DNA of 64,000 nt, taken from NCBI GenBank assembly GCA_964346665.1, contig CAYFVC010000026.1, positions 49,470 to 113,469 on the forward strand, given 5' to 3'. Source of the DNA: JAZGEG01 sp964346665. GTDB taxonomy: Archaea; Aenigmatarchaeota; Aenigmatarchaeia; QMZP01; QMZT01. Made by a program: the position numbers and the translations under genes. Positions 16,390 through 25,649 of the stretch are shown here, piece by piece. Below the pieces are notes generated by a model, which searched no databases, was not told the DNA's origin, and was given only the letters and a program-made list of their open reading frames with translations. How positions within the stretch are numbered: position 1 is the stretch's first letter; the number at the start of each line of letters is the position of its first letter.

Positions 16390-16923
16390 CTATGTCTCCC
16401 TGCAATCCGGGCAGAACCATCTTCCTTCGATGTTCCTCAAATCATCTGAATATTCCCCACATTTCTCGCAAAGTCCTGAGATCCTCTGTTCCGGTCTAGC
16501 GACAGCATCCACTCTTGCTTTAAGTCTTTCTGAAAGTATCTCTATTAGTTCTGGGGAAACGAGAAGTATTTCCTTGGTTGACACTATCCCTTTCAGCTTA
16601 CCATCTTCTATAACAGGGAATCTCTTTATACCTGTCTTTATCATCTTTTTCGTAACCTTCATGATGCTCTCATTCGGGGGAACTGTTAGAAATGGTCTTT
16701 TTCTCTCTTTCCAGTATTTCCCTGCCTTTACCTTTTTAGGGTCTCTATCCTTCGCTATCAGTGTGACTATATCGTTGGTTGTTACCATACCGATTGGTTT
16801 CCCTTTGTTAACTATGACTACCGCTCCTATCCTATTGTTGGTCAAGATTTTGGAAATGACTGACATGTTCATATTCGGGTCCACTGTGACTACATGCCTC
16901 TTCATCACATCCTTTACTTTCAT
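16390..16923 (-). CDS. Two-CBS-domain protein with C-terminal zinc ribbon
   Basis: Two CBS motifs (about residues 1-58 and 68-122) form one Bateman module that likely binds an adenine nucleotide or SAM. The C-terminus holds a zinc ribbon, C-E-K-C-G-E-Y and C-P-D-C (about residues 152-172). The ATG at 16923 is chosen because AAGGAGAT lies 5 bases upstream; a longer frame starts at 16944 with a non-ATG codon. CBS-zinc ribbon proteins are common in archaea and are thought to be regulators, but a specific target is not known. Confidence 0.85.
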   Translation of the reverse strand: MKVKDVMKRHVVTVDPNMNMSVISKILTNNRIGAVVIVNKGKPIGMVTTNDIVTLIAKDRDPKKVKAGKYWKERKRPFLTVPPNESIMKVTKKMIKTGIKRFPVIEDGKLKGIVSTKEILLVSPELIEILSERLKARVDAVARPEQRISGLCEKCGEYSDDLRNIEGRWFCPDCRET

Positions 16924-16983
16924 GCTAATCTCCTTTACTACCAATTATAATGATTTGCAAGGATTTTTAAATGTTAACTCTAT

Positions 16984-19593
16984 TTATCCGTATTTTATTT
17001 TTGCCTGCGCTGCTGCAAGCTTCGCTATTGGGATACGGAACGGTGAACAGGAAACGTAATCAAGTCCTATCATGTGGCAAAACTCGACCGAATTTGGTTC
17101 GCCTCCGTGTTCCCCGCAAATGCCTATCTCTGTTTTTGGTTTTGCCTTCCTAATGAGTTTTGTGCATATTTTCATTAACGAGCCCACACCCTCCCTGTCG
17201 ATTACTTGGAAAGGATCTTCTTTCAAAACACCCCTTTCTATGTATTCTGGTATGAACTTCCCTGCATCATCCCTTGAAAATCCATAAACTGTTTGCGTTA
17301 AATCGTTTGTTCCGAAAGAGAAGAAATCTAAGAACTCCGCTAGTTTGTCCGCAACCACGCACGCCCTTGGCAATTCTATCATGGTTCCAACTTTGTATTC
17401 AACTTTAATCCTTGATTTTCTGATCAAATCTTTAGTAACCCTGTCAATTATTTCCTTCATTTCCTTTGCTTCTTCTATGTTGCCCAAAACGGGTATTTCT
17501 ATCTCTGGTAATGCCTTTCCTCCGCTTTTGTTGACCTTTATCGCGGCCCTTATTATCGCTTCCACTTGCATTTCAGGTATCTCTGGGTAAACAATCCCTA
17601 GCCTACACCCCCTAAACCCAAGCATGGGGTTGAATTCGCTTAGAGATTCAACCTTGTTCTTTAGTTTTTCGAAATCTATCTTCATATCCTTCGCCAGCTC
17701 TTTTATCTCCTCTTCCTCCTTAGGAAGAAACTCATGGAGTGGTGGGTCGAGCAAACGTATGGTTACTGGTAAGCCATTCATCTCCTTGAATATCTTAACA
17801 AAATCATTCATCTGCATTTTAAGGATTTTCTTCAAGGCGAATCTCCTTCCCTTTTCATCCTCGGCCAGTATCATCTCCCTCACAGCGAATATCCTTTCTT
17901 CTTTAAAAAACATGTGCTCTGTCCTCGTTAAACCTATGCCTTCCGCCCCGAAGTTCCTTGCCCTTCTCGCGTCTTTGGGTGTGTCCGCATTAGTCCTAAC
18001 ACCCAGCCTTCTGATATCGTCAACCCATTTCATAAGGATTTTGAACTCCCCTTTCAATTCAGGGTCAACAACAGGGATTTTTCCAAGCATCACCTCACCT
18101 GTTTCTCCATCAAGCGTTAACCAGTCACCTTCCTTGATTGTAATACCATCAACTCTGAACATCCTCCTTTCCTCGTTTATGTTTATTTTGTTACAACCTG
18201 CAACACAACATTTGCCCATTCCTCTTGCAACAACTGCTGCATGCGAAGTCATCCCGCCCCTCGCTGTCAATATCCCCTTGGAAACGGACATCCCTCCTAT
18301 ATCTTCTGCGGACGTTTCTCTCCTGACGAGTATTACATGTTTACCTTTGTCAGCCAGTTCTTCCGCTCTATCTGCCGTGAAGCAAACAATGCCTACAGCA
18401 GCTCCTGGAGAGGCAGGCAAACCCTTCGCTATAATTTTTGCTTTTTCTTTCTCCTTGAGATCGAGTTGTTTGTGGAGCAAATGGTTAATTTGTTCGGGCT
18501 CTATCCTCATCACCGCCTCTTCTTTCTTTATCGCCCCCTCCTTCACCAAATCCACCGCTATCTTCATCGCAGCCTGCGCCGTTCGCTTTCCCGTCCTTGT
18601 TTGGAGAACGAAGAGTCTTCCCTTCTCTATCGTGAACTCGAAATCCTGCATGTCCCTGTAATGTTTGTCGAGGAGTTTGTAAACCTTGGTCAATTCCCTG
18701 TAAACCTTCGGGAGGTCTTTTTTCAATTCTGTTATGGGTTTTGGCGTTCTTAGTCCAGCGACGACATCTTCTCCTTGGGCGTTAAGTAAATATTCACCGT
18801 AGGGTTTGTTTTCGCCGGTTGAGGGGTTTCTCGTGAATCCAACCCCTGTCCCAGAATTCCATCCCAGGTTTCCGAAAACCATTGCCTGAACATTCACGGC
18901 GGTTCCCACATCATCCGGTATTCCGTGAATCTTTCTGTAAATCTTCGCTCGTTTGTTGTTCCAAGAGTTGAATACCGCATCTATCGACATCTTTAATTGT
19001 TCGCCCGGGTCATCAGGAAAGTCCTTGCCCGTATCCTTCTTCACGAGTTTTTTGTAATCATCGACTATCCTCTTCAACTCCTCGGTTTTCAGATCGGTGT
19101 CCTTCCTCCTCTTTTTATATCTGTCAAGGATTTTTTCGAACTTTGAGTGTTCAATCCCAAGAACCACGTTTCCAAACATGTGAATGAACCTTCTGTAGGA
19201 ATCCCATGTGAACCTTGAATCTCCGCTTTCCTTTTCAAGTCCCCTTATCGTTCTGTTGTTGAGACCAAGATTCAAAACGGTGTCCATCATTCCAGGCATC
19301 GAGACTGGCGCGCCAGACCTCACTGATATAAGCAAAGGGTTCTTTTCATCACCGAATTTCCTTCCGATTTTTCTTTCGAGCTTTTCAAGGTTCGAATTTA
19401 TCTCCTTTTCCAGACCTTTCGGATATTTCCTTGTTTTCAAGAAATTCATGCAGACCTTTGTCGAAATGGTGAAGCCAGGCGGGACAGGCAAGCCTATCTT
19501 TGTCATTTCACCCAAATTCGATCCCTTTCCTCCTAAAAGGTTTTTGCTTTCCTTCCCCCTCTCCCCGAAAAAGTAAACCATTTTTTCTTTCAT
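16984..19593 (-). CDS. ppdK: Pyruvate, phosphate dikinase
   Basis: PPDK interconverts pyruvate + ATP + Pi with PEP + AMP + PPi. In anaerobes it can run in the glycolytic direction, or supply PEP. The 869-residue protein has the ATP-grasp domain from residue 1 (NLLGGKGSNLGEM, VRSGAPVSMPGMMDTVLNLG), the phosphohistidine domain with catalytic H451 in GGMTSHAAVVARG, and the PEP/pyruvate barrel ending with the active-site cysteine in GICGEHGGEP. Length and order match the bacterial-type enzyme. A GAGGGG sequence lies just before the first ATG. AcdA at 51-52 kb would be a partner in ATP-yielding pyruvate metabolism. Confidence 0.97.
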   Translation of the reverse strand: MKEKMVYFFGERGKESKNLLGGKGSNLGEMTKIGLPVPPGFTISTKVCMNFLKTRKYPKGLEKEINSNLEKLERKIGRKFGDEKNPLLISVRSGAPVSMPGMMDTVLNLGLNNRTIRGLEKESGDSRFTWDSYRRFIHMFGNVVLGIEHSKFEKILDRYKKRRKDTDLKTEELKRIVDDYKKLVKKDTGKDFPDDPGEQLKMSIDAVFNSWNNKRAKIYRKIHGIPDDVGTAVNVQAMVFGNLGWNSGTGVGFTRNPSTGENKPYGEYLLNAQGEDVVAGLRTPKPITELKKDLPKVYRELTKVYKLLDKHYRDMQDFEFTIEKGRLFVLQTRTGKRTAQAAMKIAVDLVKEGAIKKEEAVMRIEPEQINHLLHKQLDLKEKEKAKIIAKGLPASPGAAVGIVCFTADRAEELADKGKHVILVRRETSAEDIGGMSVSKGILTARGGMTSHAAVVARGMGKCCVAGCNKININEERRMFRVDGITIKEGDWLTLDGETGEVMLGKIPVVDPELKGEFKILMKWVDDIRRLGVRTNADTPKDARRARNFGAEGIGLTRTEHMFFKEERIFAVREMILAEDEKGRRFALKKILKMQMNDFVKIFKEMNGLPVTIRLLDPPLHEFLPKEEEEIKELAKDMKIDFEKLKNKVESLSEFNPMLGFRGCRLGIVYPEIPEMQVEAIIRAAIKVNKSGGKALPEIEIPVLGNIEEAKEMKEIIDRVTKDLIRKSRIKVEYKVGTMIELPRACVVADKLAEFLDFFSFGTNDLTQTVYGFSRDDAGKFIPEYIERGVLKEDPFQVIDREGVGSLMKICTKLIRKAKPKTEIGICGEHGGEPNSVEFCHMIGLDYVSCSPFRIPIAKLAAAQAKIKYG

Positions 19594-19673
19594 GTCCCCT
19601 CACAATTGGATTAAATCTTTGTTGATTTATATTTAAAAATATATATTAAGTAAGCTAAACTTATATATAATAT

Positions 19674-20153
19674 ATGGGCATGAAAGGGATATCTCCAGTG
19701 ATAGCTGCTGTTTTGCTGGTAGCGATAAGCGTTGCTGTTGGGGTGCTGTTATCATCATGGATAACCCATTGGGTGAGTACAAGAACACAACAAGCGAGTA
19801 GTGCATGCGTGACCAACACGAATTACAGGATTGACTCAGCGACTTTCGATTCGTCCACAAACAACCTCACCATCTTGCTGACAAACTTGGGAAACGTTGG
19901 ACTGTACGGATTCAGCGTTCAAGTGCTCAACGGGACAAATGTGGAAGTTTACAATTCGACCGATCAGAAGGTGAGTATAAGTCCGAACGTAACCGAAACG
20001 AACCCCCTGAAAGAGCAGAGATCGGCTATTATAATAATAAACATGAATGGTGCTTACCACTCAGGTCTTGGAAGCACCGCTGATCATATAAAGGTTCTGA
20101 ACAAGGCATGCCCGACATTTTCAGCTGAAACCTTGACTATAATAAAGGAGTGA
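19674..20153 (+). CDS. Archaeal type IV pilin
   Basis: A 159-residue pilin of the archaeal 'pilin N-terminal' family. A short basic leader (MGMKG) is followed by the processing-site context G-I-S-P-V-I-A and a 20-residue hydrophobic helix (AAVLLVAISVAVGVLLSSW), typical of class III signal peptides cleaved by a PilD/EppA-like peptidase. The remainder is a Thr/Asn/Val-rich beta domain with two cysteines (CVTN and KACP) that could form a disulfide. It is 4 bases upstream of a second pilin, forming a pilin operon. An AT-rich promoter region precedes it. Confidence 0.88.
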   Translation: MGMKGISPVIAAVLLVAISVAVGVLLSSWITHWVSTRTQQASSACVTNTNYRIDSATFDSSTNNLTILLTNLGNVGLYGFSVQVLNGTNVEVYNSTDQKVSISPNVTETNPLKEQRSAIIIINMNGAYHSGLGSTADHIKVLNKACPTFSAETLTIIKE

Positions 20154-20157
20154 TTTA

Positions 20158-20595
20158 ATGAGAAAGGGTATATCTCCCCTGATCGCAGTCATAATGCTTA
20201 TAGCATTTACTATGATTGTGGCAGGGATTCTCGCTGGTTGGGCCACACAGTTCGTAACACAGAGCCGTTCAGAGCTTCAATTCTGTGCGAGGGCGCAGCT
20301 GCTCATACAGAGAGCGTACTACGATAACTCCACCCAGGAACTCACACTTGCTTTGTTCAACACAGGCGATGTCCCTTTGAGGGGTTTTGCCGTTAGGCTT
20401 GTGTACCAAAATGAATCAATAACCTCAACCAAATTCGAGAACCTGAACATCTCTTATCAGGACATAGAAACTGTGACTTTAACAACAGATGATACCTTGA
20501 AACAGGTTGTTGTCCAGTCACTGGAATGCAGGGGAGCACAAGATTTGGTAGGCAGATATGATATACAGGGTTTGGGATTCCGACCGTATGGATAA
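20158..20595 (+). CDS. Archaeal type IV pilin
   Basis: The second pilin of the pair: leader MRKG, then ISPLIAVIMLIAFTMIVAGILAGW as the membrane/assembly helix. The 145-residue protein shares its layout with the upstream pilin, including two cysteines (LQFC and LECR) and the N-T-G-D/N-L-G strand that follows (ALFNTGDVPLRGFAVRLV compared with LLTNLGNVGLYGFSVQVL), so the two are paralogues. The start is 5 bases past the upstream stop. They would form a fibre with the platform proteins and ATPase encoded elsewhere in the window. Confidence 0.87.
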   Translation: MRKGISPLIAVIMLIAFTMIVAGILAGWATQFVTQSRSELQFCARAQLLIQRAYYDNSTQELTLALFNTGDVPLRGFAVRLVYQNESITSTKFENLNISYQDIETVTLTTDDTLKQVVVQSLECRGAQDLVGRYDIQGLGFRPYG

Positions 20596-20645
20596 CCGTA
20601 TACCCAACACCTTGTTTTTTATTTCTCTTAATTGTAAATCTTTTT

Positions 20646-21056
20646 ATGAAATACAAGTTCATTGAGGACCTGACTTCGGACGTTGTTTTCGAGGCGTATG
20701 GAAAGGATTTAGAAGAGCTTTTTGAGAACGCTGCTTTTGCTCTCTTCAGTGTGATATGTCAAATTGAAAAAGTCGAGCCAAAATTCGAAAAACAGATCGA
20801 AGTTGAAGGGAAAGACACGAAAGACCTTATGTTCAATTGGTTGCAAAAGCTAATAGAACTGGTTGATCTCGAAAACGTATTTCTTTCGAAATTCAAAGTG
20901 AAGGAAATCGGGGATATGCATTTGAGAGCGATATGTAACGGGGAATATGCTGATCCAAAGAAAGGAGGAACGTTAGTCAAGGCCGTGACATATTATAAAT
21001 TCAACCTTGAAAAAATAGATAAAGGATACAAGGTAACTGTCAGCTTGGATATTTAG
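20646..21056 (+). CDS. Archease
   Basis: Archease activates the RNA ligase RtcB by promoting its guanylylation. The 136-residue protein has the family layout: the F-I-E-D-L-T-S-D-V-V-F-E-A-Y-G start (the usual E-H-T-A-D is changed, with Leu in place of His), ELFENAAFALFSVI, WLQKLIELVD and the conserved C-terminal V-S-L-D-I with its metal-binding Asp. It lies convergently next to rtcB, with 20 bases between the stops, which fits the functional pairing. The RNA introns found in this window are its expected targets through RtcB. Confidence 0.93.
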   Translation: MKYKFIEDLTSDVVFEAYGKDLEELFENAAFALFSVICQIEKVEPKFEKQIEVEGKDTKDLMFNWLQKLIELVDLENVFLSKFKVKEIGDMHLRAICNGEYADPKKGGTLVKAVTYYKFNLEKIDKGYKVTVSLDI

Positions 21057-21076
21057 ATTATTTTGCACCCTTCATT

Positions 21077-22483
21077 TTATCCTTTGCATACGCCTATCGG
21101 AATCGCTCTGGCGACTTTCAATGAAATCCCGATTCCGTGAACACTCTCTATCACGTCATCCACATTCTTATAAGCGTTAGGGGCTTCCTCGGCAAGAACC
21201 TTTGGGTGGGTGGATTGCGCTATGATTCCCTTCTTCGCGAGGTCTTCTTTGATTTTCCCTCCCCAAAACCTACGAATAGCAGCGTGCCTTGACATCGCAC
21301 GCCCTGCCCCGTGTACCGTTGACCCAAAAGTTTTCTCCATCGCTGTTTCGTTTCCTTTCAGAATATAGCTTGATGTCCCCATTGTTCCGGCTATGAGGAC
21401 TGGATCGCCTGGGAAGGAGCGTGTGCTTCCTTTTCTGTGAACATAGACTTTTCGCTTCTCCCCGTTTATTTCGTGTTCTTCTAGCTTAACAACGTTGTGA
21501 CACAATCCGTATATCGTATGTAAATCCATTGATTCCCAATCCTTTCTGAAAACCTTTTCGAACGTCTCACGGATCCACTGGGTCATGACCAAACGATTCG
21601 TAAACGAATAATTCACAGCGCATTTCATCGCGGAAAAATAATCCTGGCCTTCCTGGGATTTCGCAGGGGCACAGGCCAATTGCCTGTCAGGCAACCAAAT
21701 CTTGTATTTTTCCACTGCTTTTTCCTGTATCTTCAGGTAATCCGTTGCGACTTGGTGCCCTAAACCGCGTGAACCGCAGTGAAGCATTATCAAAACCTGA
21801 TTCTCGTTTTCAATTCCCCATTTGCCAGCGACATCCTTCTCGTAGATATCCGAAACCCTCTGTATTTCAAGGAAGTGGTTACCAGCTCCCAGCGTGCCTA
21901 ACTGCTGGAGACCGCGTTTCTTCGCAAGGTCTGAAACCTTCGAAGGGTCTCCCCCCTCCATTCGTCCTTTCTCTTCCATGTGTTCCTTGTCTTTTAAAAC
22001 TCCATATCCATTTTCTATTGTCCATTCAACCCCTCTAACCAAAACCTGATCAAGTTGTTCGTTAGTGAGTTTCAATTTCCCCTTTGCTCCAACACCGCAC
22101 GGTACCGCCTTGAAAATATTCGAGATAAGTTCGTTCAATTTTGGTTTGACTTGATCATAAGTGAGATTCGTTCTTATCGAATTCACCCCGCAGTTTATGT
22201 CGAAACCGCAGAGACCGGAGGATATTATGCCTCTTTCAAAATCAAACGCTGAAACTGCTCCCATCGGCAAACCATATCCCCAGTGCATGTCTGGAAGTCC
22301 TATCACGGGTTCTATCACGCCCGGTAAACATGCTACGTTCGTTAACTGCTCGATAGCGGCGTCCTCAAGAATGTTAACCACTTTTTTGTTACCTATGATC
22401 TTAGCCTTGACGTTCATCTTAGGTCTAACGTTTTTGTCGAGTTCCCATTCATATGCTGACACCTGTTTCAATTTCTCTTTCAT
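21077..22483 (-). CDS. rtcB: RNA-splicing ligase RtcB
   Basis: RtcB joins 2',3'-cyclic-phosphate and 5'-OH ends left by the archaeal splicing endonuclease, using GTP and Mn2+. Key motifs are visible: LPDMHWGYGLPMGAVSAFD (about residues 64-82), GFDINCGVNSIRTNL with metal-binding Asp and Cys (about 93-107), HCGSRGLGHQVA, and the guanylation region AGTMGTSSYIL with VHGAGRAMSR. The ATG at 22483 is chosen because AAGGTG lies upstream; a GTG 9 bases earlier is possible. The length, about 468 residues, is normal, and no intein is present. Archease is adjacent. Confidence 0.97.
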   Translation of the reverse strand: MKEKLKQVSAYEWELDKNVRPKMNVKAKIIGNKKVVNILEDAAIEQLTNVACLPGVIEPVIGLPDMHWGYGLPMGAVSAFDFERGIISSGLCGFDINCGVNSIRTNLTYDQVKPKLNELISNIFKAVPCGVGAKGKLKLTNEQLDQVLVRGVEWTIENGYGVLKDKEHMEEKGRMEGGDPSKVSDLAKKRGLQQLGTLGAGNHFLEIQRVSDIYEKDVAGKWGIENENQVLIMLHCGSRGLGHQVATDYLKIQEKAVEKYKIWLPDRQLACAPAKSQEGQDYFSAMKCAVNYSFTNRLVMTQWIRETFEKVFRKDWESMDLHTIYGLCHNVVKLEEHEINGEKRKVYVHRKGSTRSFPGDPVLIAGTMGTSSYILKGNETAMEKTFGSTVHGAGRAMSRHAAIRRFWGGKIKEDLAKKGIIAQSTHPKVLAEEAPNAYKNVDDVIESVHGIGISLKVARAIPIGVCKG

Positions 22484-22587
22484 CCAAGACACCTTTTTGT
22501 GGAGCTATTAATATGATGTATTAATATTTAAATTGATTTTTCTTATATAGAAACTAGTCTAAATATAAATTGTTAGGTGAGGGGTAG

Positions 22588-22842
22588 ATGACGAAAAAAC
22601 GGTTTTACAGAAGAGGCTGGCATCACACAAAGGCCAGAGGTAAAGAAACATTGGTGACTTGTGGTTTTTGCGGAAGGAAGGTTCCGAAATACAAAACATT
22701 CGCTATGTATAGGGGTTTATCCATATCCGACCCTTCTCTCAGGAAGGAGCTCGGAAGGGGAAGGTTTTCATTATCCTCAACAAAGGTTTACGCATGCCCT
22801 GCATGTGCTAGGCATAGAAAGATCGTGAAGAAGAAGAGATAA
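22588..22842 (+). CDS. rps26e: Ribosomal protein S26e-like protein
   Basis: S26e is a zinc-binding small-subunit protein at the mRNA exit region. The 84-residue protein starts MTKKRFYRRGWHHTKARGKE and has C-G-F-C (residues 30-33) and C-P-A-C (70-73), the zinc pairs of S26e, with the A-C-A/R-H-x-K-I/V-V pattern at the end (CPACARHRKIVKKKR). S26e is known mainly from Thermoproteota-like and other non-euryarchaeal lineages and from eukaryotes. The match is in motif order and basic composition; the middle is divergent, so I keep some doubt. It is 12 bases upstream of the pilus ATPase. Confidence 0.75.
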   Translation: MTKKRFYRRGWHHTKARGKETLVTCGFCGRKVPKYKTFAMYRGLSISDPSLRKELGRGRFSLSSTKVYACPACARHRKIVKKKR

Positions 22843-22854
22843 AGGGTGTTTTAA

Positions 22855-24540
22855 ATGGGTTTGAGGGGGGCGTTAAGGAAAAAGATAGATAGAATAAGAA
22901 ATATAGGGAAAGTAAAATACCCCACTGTTGAAATCAAAGAGCCCAAACATCTCATAATTTTCCCCTCATTAAAAAAGACTACAGAAATCGATATAAGATA
23001 TCCTCTTCTAGAGCCTTTCGTTTACGGTCACATAAAGTGGGATCCCAAAAAGAAGGGTCTGGTTTATCGCGTGATAGAACCTGATCTCTCAAAGAAAGAA
23101 AAGGATATCCTCGAAACAGTAAAGAAGGATTTGCTTGAGCTAATAGATGTTGAACTTTCTGCAGTTAGAGAGAAGGGAAAGGTTTTTGAATACATACAGG
23201 GAAAGCTCAAGAAGATATTGGAGGATGAGAATCTTATTTTGCCTTCAGAAACCTATGTGAAGATAACGTATTACATATACAGGGACTTTGTGGGGTTCAA
23301 TGAAATTGAAGGACTCCTTCACGACCCCTATATAGAGGATATAGGTTGCCCTGGATTGAACATACCTGTTTTCTTGGTTCACAGAAAATTCGGATCTATC
23401 GAGACTGATATAATATTCAAGGACAGCGGTTATCTGAACAACTTTGTGATAAAGCTAGCGGAAAGATGTGGAAGATATATATCCTATGCGAAACCCCTAC
23501 TTGATGGATCACTCCCGGACGGCTCGAGGGTGCAGGCTACTCTCGCTAAGGATGTTACCACAAAAGGTCCTACTTTTTCGATACGTAAGTTCCGCGTGGA
23601 ACCATTCTCACCCATAGATGTTCTGAATTTCAAAACCGCTTCTTCGGAATTGATGGCGTACCTATGGTTGATGGTGGAAGCAAGGGCTTCAACACTTGTA
23701 TGCGGAGGGGTTTCCACAGGAAAGACGACGTTTTTGAACGTTATGAGCATGTTCATCGCACCCGAAGACAAGATAGTTTCAATTGAGGATACCCGTGAGT
23801 TGAATCTTCCACATGAAAACTGGATACCGAGCGTGTCTAGGGTGGGGTTTGGTGTTCCTGAAATCGGGGGTAAAAGATATGGAGAGGTCACGCTCTTCGA
23901 ACTTCTTAAGGAATCTTTCAGGCAAAATCCTGATTACGTGATAGTGGGCGAGATTAGGGGGAAGGAAGCTTACGTTATGTTTCAAGGCATGGCTTCTGGT
24001 CACTCATCTCTGGGAACTATACACGCGGGATCGATAGAAGATGTTATCAAAAGGTTGGAAACGCCTCCGATCGAACTTTCGCCTACGTTGGTTGAAACCC
24101 TTGACCTCGTTGTGGTTATGATCCATGCAAAGGAAAAGGGGAAATCAGCAAGGAGGGTGAAAGAGGTTGACGAGATAGAATCCATTGATCCGAAAACAGG
24201 GACACCTCACAGCATAAAGGTTTTTGGCTGGAGCCCCTCTACGGATACGTATTCCGCGAATTTGGAAGAGTCCTACCTCCTAAAAAAGATGGCATTCGAT
24301 AAAGGAATAACATATGAGGAAATTATAAAAGAGTTGAAAACACGAGCGAAAATTTTGGAATGGATGAAGAAATTCGGGGTGACGAATTTCAATGAGGTCT
24401 GTAAGCTTATCAACCTCTATCATAAAGAACCCTCGATAATTATGGAATGGGTTGAGAAGGATATCCCTCCATACAAAACAAAAGCAAAGAAAGCGACAAA
24501 GGCTCTGGAATCATACACAGGACTCAGGGTTATAGAATAG
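22855..24540 (+). CDS. Type II/IV secretion (pilus assembly) ATPase
   Basis: This hexameric ATPase powers pilus or archaellum-like assembly (FlaI/GspE-VirB11 superfamily). The 561-residue protein has a family N-domain (about residues 40-200), then RVQATLAKDVTTKGPTFSIRKF, the Walker A box GGVSTGKTT at about 284-292, the Asp box around SIEDTRELNLPHENW, Walker B in YVIVGEIRG, and the His box GHSSLGTIHAGS. It would drive the two platform proteins at 3.3-5 kb and assemble the pilins at 19.7-20.6, 40.1 and 48.6 kb. It stands apart from them, so the machine is genomically split. Confidence 0.92.
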   Translation: MGLRGALRKKIDRIRNIGKVKYPTVEIKEPKHLIIFPSLKKTTEIDIRYPLLEPFVYGHIKWDPKKKGLVYRVIEPDLSKKEKDILETVKKDLLELIDVELSAVREKGKVFEYIQGKLKKILEDENLILPSETYVKITYYIYRDFVGFNEIEGLLHDPYIEDIGCPGLNIPVFLVHRKFGSIETDIIFKDSGYLNNFVIKLAERCGRYISYAKPLLDGSLPDGSRVQATLAKDVTTKGPTFSIRKFRVEPFSPIDVLNFKTASSELMAYLWLMVEARASTLVCGGVSTGKTTFLNVMSMFIAPEDKIVSIEDTRELNLPHENWIPSVSRVGFGVPEIGGKRYGEVTLFELLKESFRQNPDYVIVGEIRGKEAYVMFQGMASGHSSLGTIHAGSIEDVIKRLETPPIELSPTLVETLDLVVVMIHAKEKGKSARRVKEVDEIESIDPKTGTPHSIKVFGWSPSTDTYSANLEESYLLKKMAFDKGITYEEIIKELKTRAKILEWMKKFGVTNFNEVCKLINLYHKEPSIIMEWVEKDIPPYKTKAKKATKALESYTGLRVIE

Positions 24541-24593
24541 GATTTAAACATAAACTTTTATAACTAATTTTCAATTCTTATTCAAGGTTTGGT

Positions 24594-25607
24594 ATGTTCT
24601 CTCTGGAAAACATAGTGAAGGAGATCTCGAAGGCGTCTGATCTTCCGGAAGAGGAGGTTAAAAAGAAGATCGAGGAAAAACAAATCGAGCTTTCTGGGCT
24701 GGTATCGCCCGAGGGAGCGGCGTACATTGTTGGGAAAGAACTCGGAGTCAACCTTCTCAAGGAATCCGCGAAACGGAGTCTCAAGATAAGGAACGTGCTC
24801 CCTGGGATGAGATCCGTGGATGTGACAGGAAGAATAGTGAGCATATCGGAAAAGAGGGATTTCGAAAAGAAGGGGAGAAAGGGAAGTGTTGTTAACATTG
24901 TAATCGGGGATGATACGGGCATTGCAAGACTCTCCCTATGGGACAATGAAATAGAACTCATCGAAAAGCTTGGCGTGGATGAAGGAGGCGTAGTGAATAT
25001 TACAGGAGGGTACGTGAAGGAGGATGGAAGAGGAGGAAGCGAAATAAGACTTGGAAAGGCGGGGAAGCTCGAGAAATCAGATATGGAAATACCCGAAATC
25101 GGGGACGTGAAGAGCGATTTCGATAAAGCTGAGGAGGAAAATATCAGTGATTTGAAAGAAGGAGGATATAACGAGGTGAGGGCCTCGCTAGTTCAGGTGT
25201 TCAGGAGGAATCCATTTTTTGAGGTATGTCCTACATGCGAAACACGTTTGGAAAAGGAAGGTGATGTGTGGAAATGCAAAGATCATGGTCACATCGAACC
25301 AAAATACAATCTAATCCTTTCGGGCGTGATAGATGACGGTTCTGGGAATATGCGCGTTGTGTTTTTCCGTGATCTTGCAGAGAAGGTTTTTGGAAAGGAC
25401 ATGAACGAATTAAAAAAGTTCGTTCACGATGACCCGTTGAGGATATATGAAAGTCTAAAGTTGGGTGAGGAGTTCGTAATTCGTGGGAGAGTCAAGAAGA
25501 ACCAGTTCACAGATAGAATAGAGTTTATAGCTAGTGGGGTTGAAAGGATCGACCCTAAGAAAGAGGTTGAAAAAGTCCTTAAAAAGATAGAAGGGGTTAA
25601 AGATTAA
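24594..25607 (+). CDS. rpa: Replication protein A (OB-fold ssDNA-binding protein)
   Basis: RPA coats single-stranded DNA in replication and repair. The 337-residue protein has an N-terminal helical region (about residues 1-65), an OB fold with VTGRIVSISEKRDFEKKG (about 79-96), and a C-terminal zinc-finger region: C-P-T-C (about 213-216) with C-K-D-H about 13 residues later, embedded in a second OB-like domain. This layout matches single-polypeptide archaeal RPA. It is 42 bases upstream of radA on the same strand, and the two act together in strand exchange. Confidence 0.9.
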   Translation: MFSLENIVKEISKASDLPEEEVKKKIEEKQIELSGLVSPEGAAYIVGKELGVNLLKESAKRSLKIRNVLPGMRSVDVTGRIVSISEKRDFEKKGRKGSVVNIVIGDDTGIARLSLWDNEIELIEKLGVDEGGVVNITGGYVKEDGRGGSEIRLGKAGKLEKSDMEIPEIGDVKSDFDKAEEENISDLKEGGYNEVRASLVQVFRRNPFFEVCPTCETRLEKEGDVWKCKDHGHIEPKYNLILSGVIDDGSGNMRVVFFRDLAEKVFGKDMNELKKFVHDDPLRIYESLKLGEEFVIRGRVKKNQFTDRIEFIASGVERIDPKKEVEKVLKKIEGVKD

Positions 25608-25649
25608 AATATTAAAATGAAATATAAATGCTGATAAAGGGGATTTTAT

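Noticed and set aside
17624..18661. Long plus-strand frame (345 codons) opposite ppdK
   Set aside because: It is antisense to a highly conserved enzyme with intact motifs, its translation is Ser/Leu/Phe-rich with no family match, and there is no ribosome-binding site or promoter.
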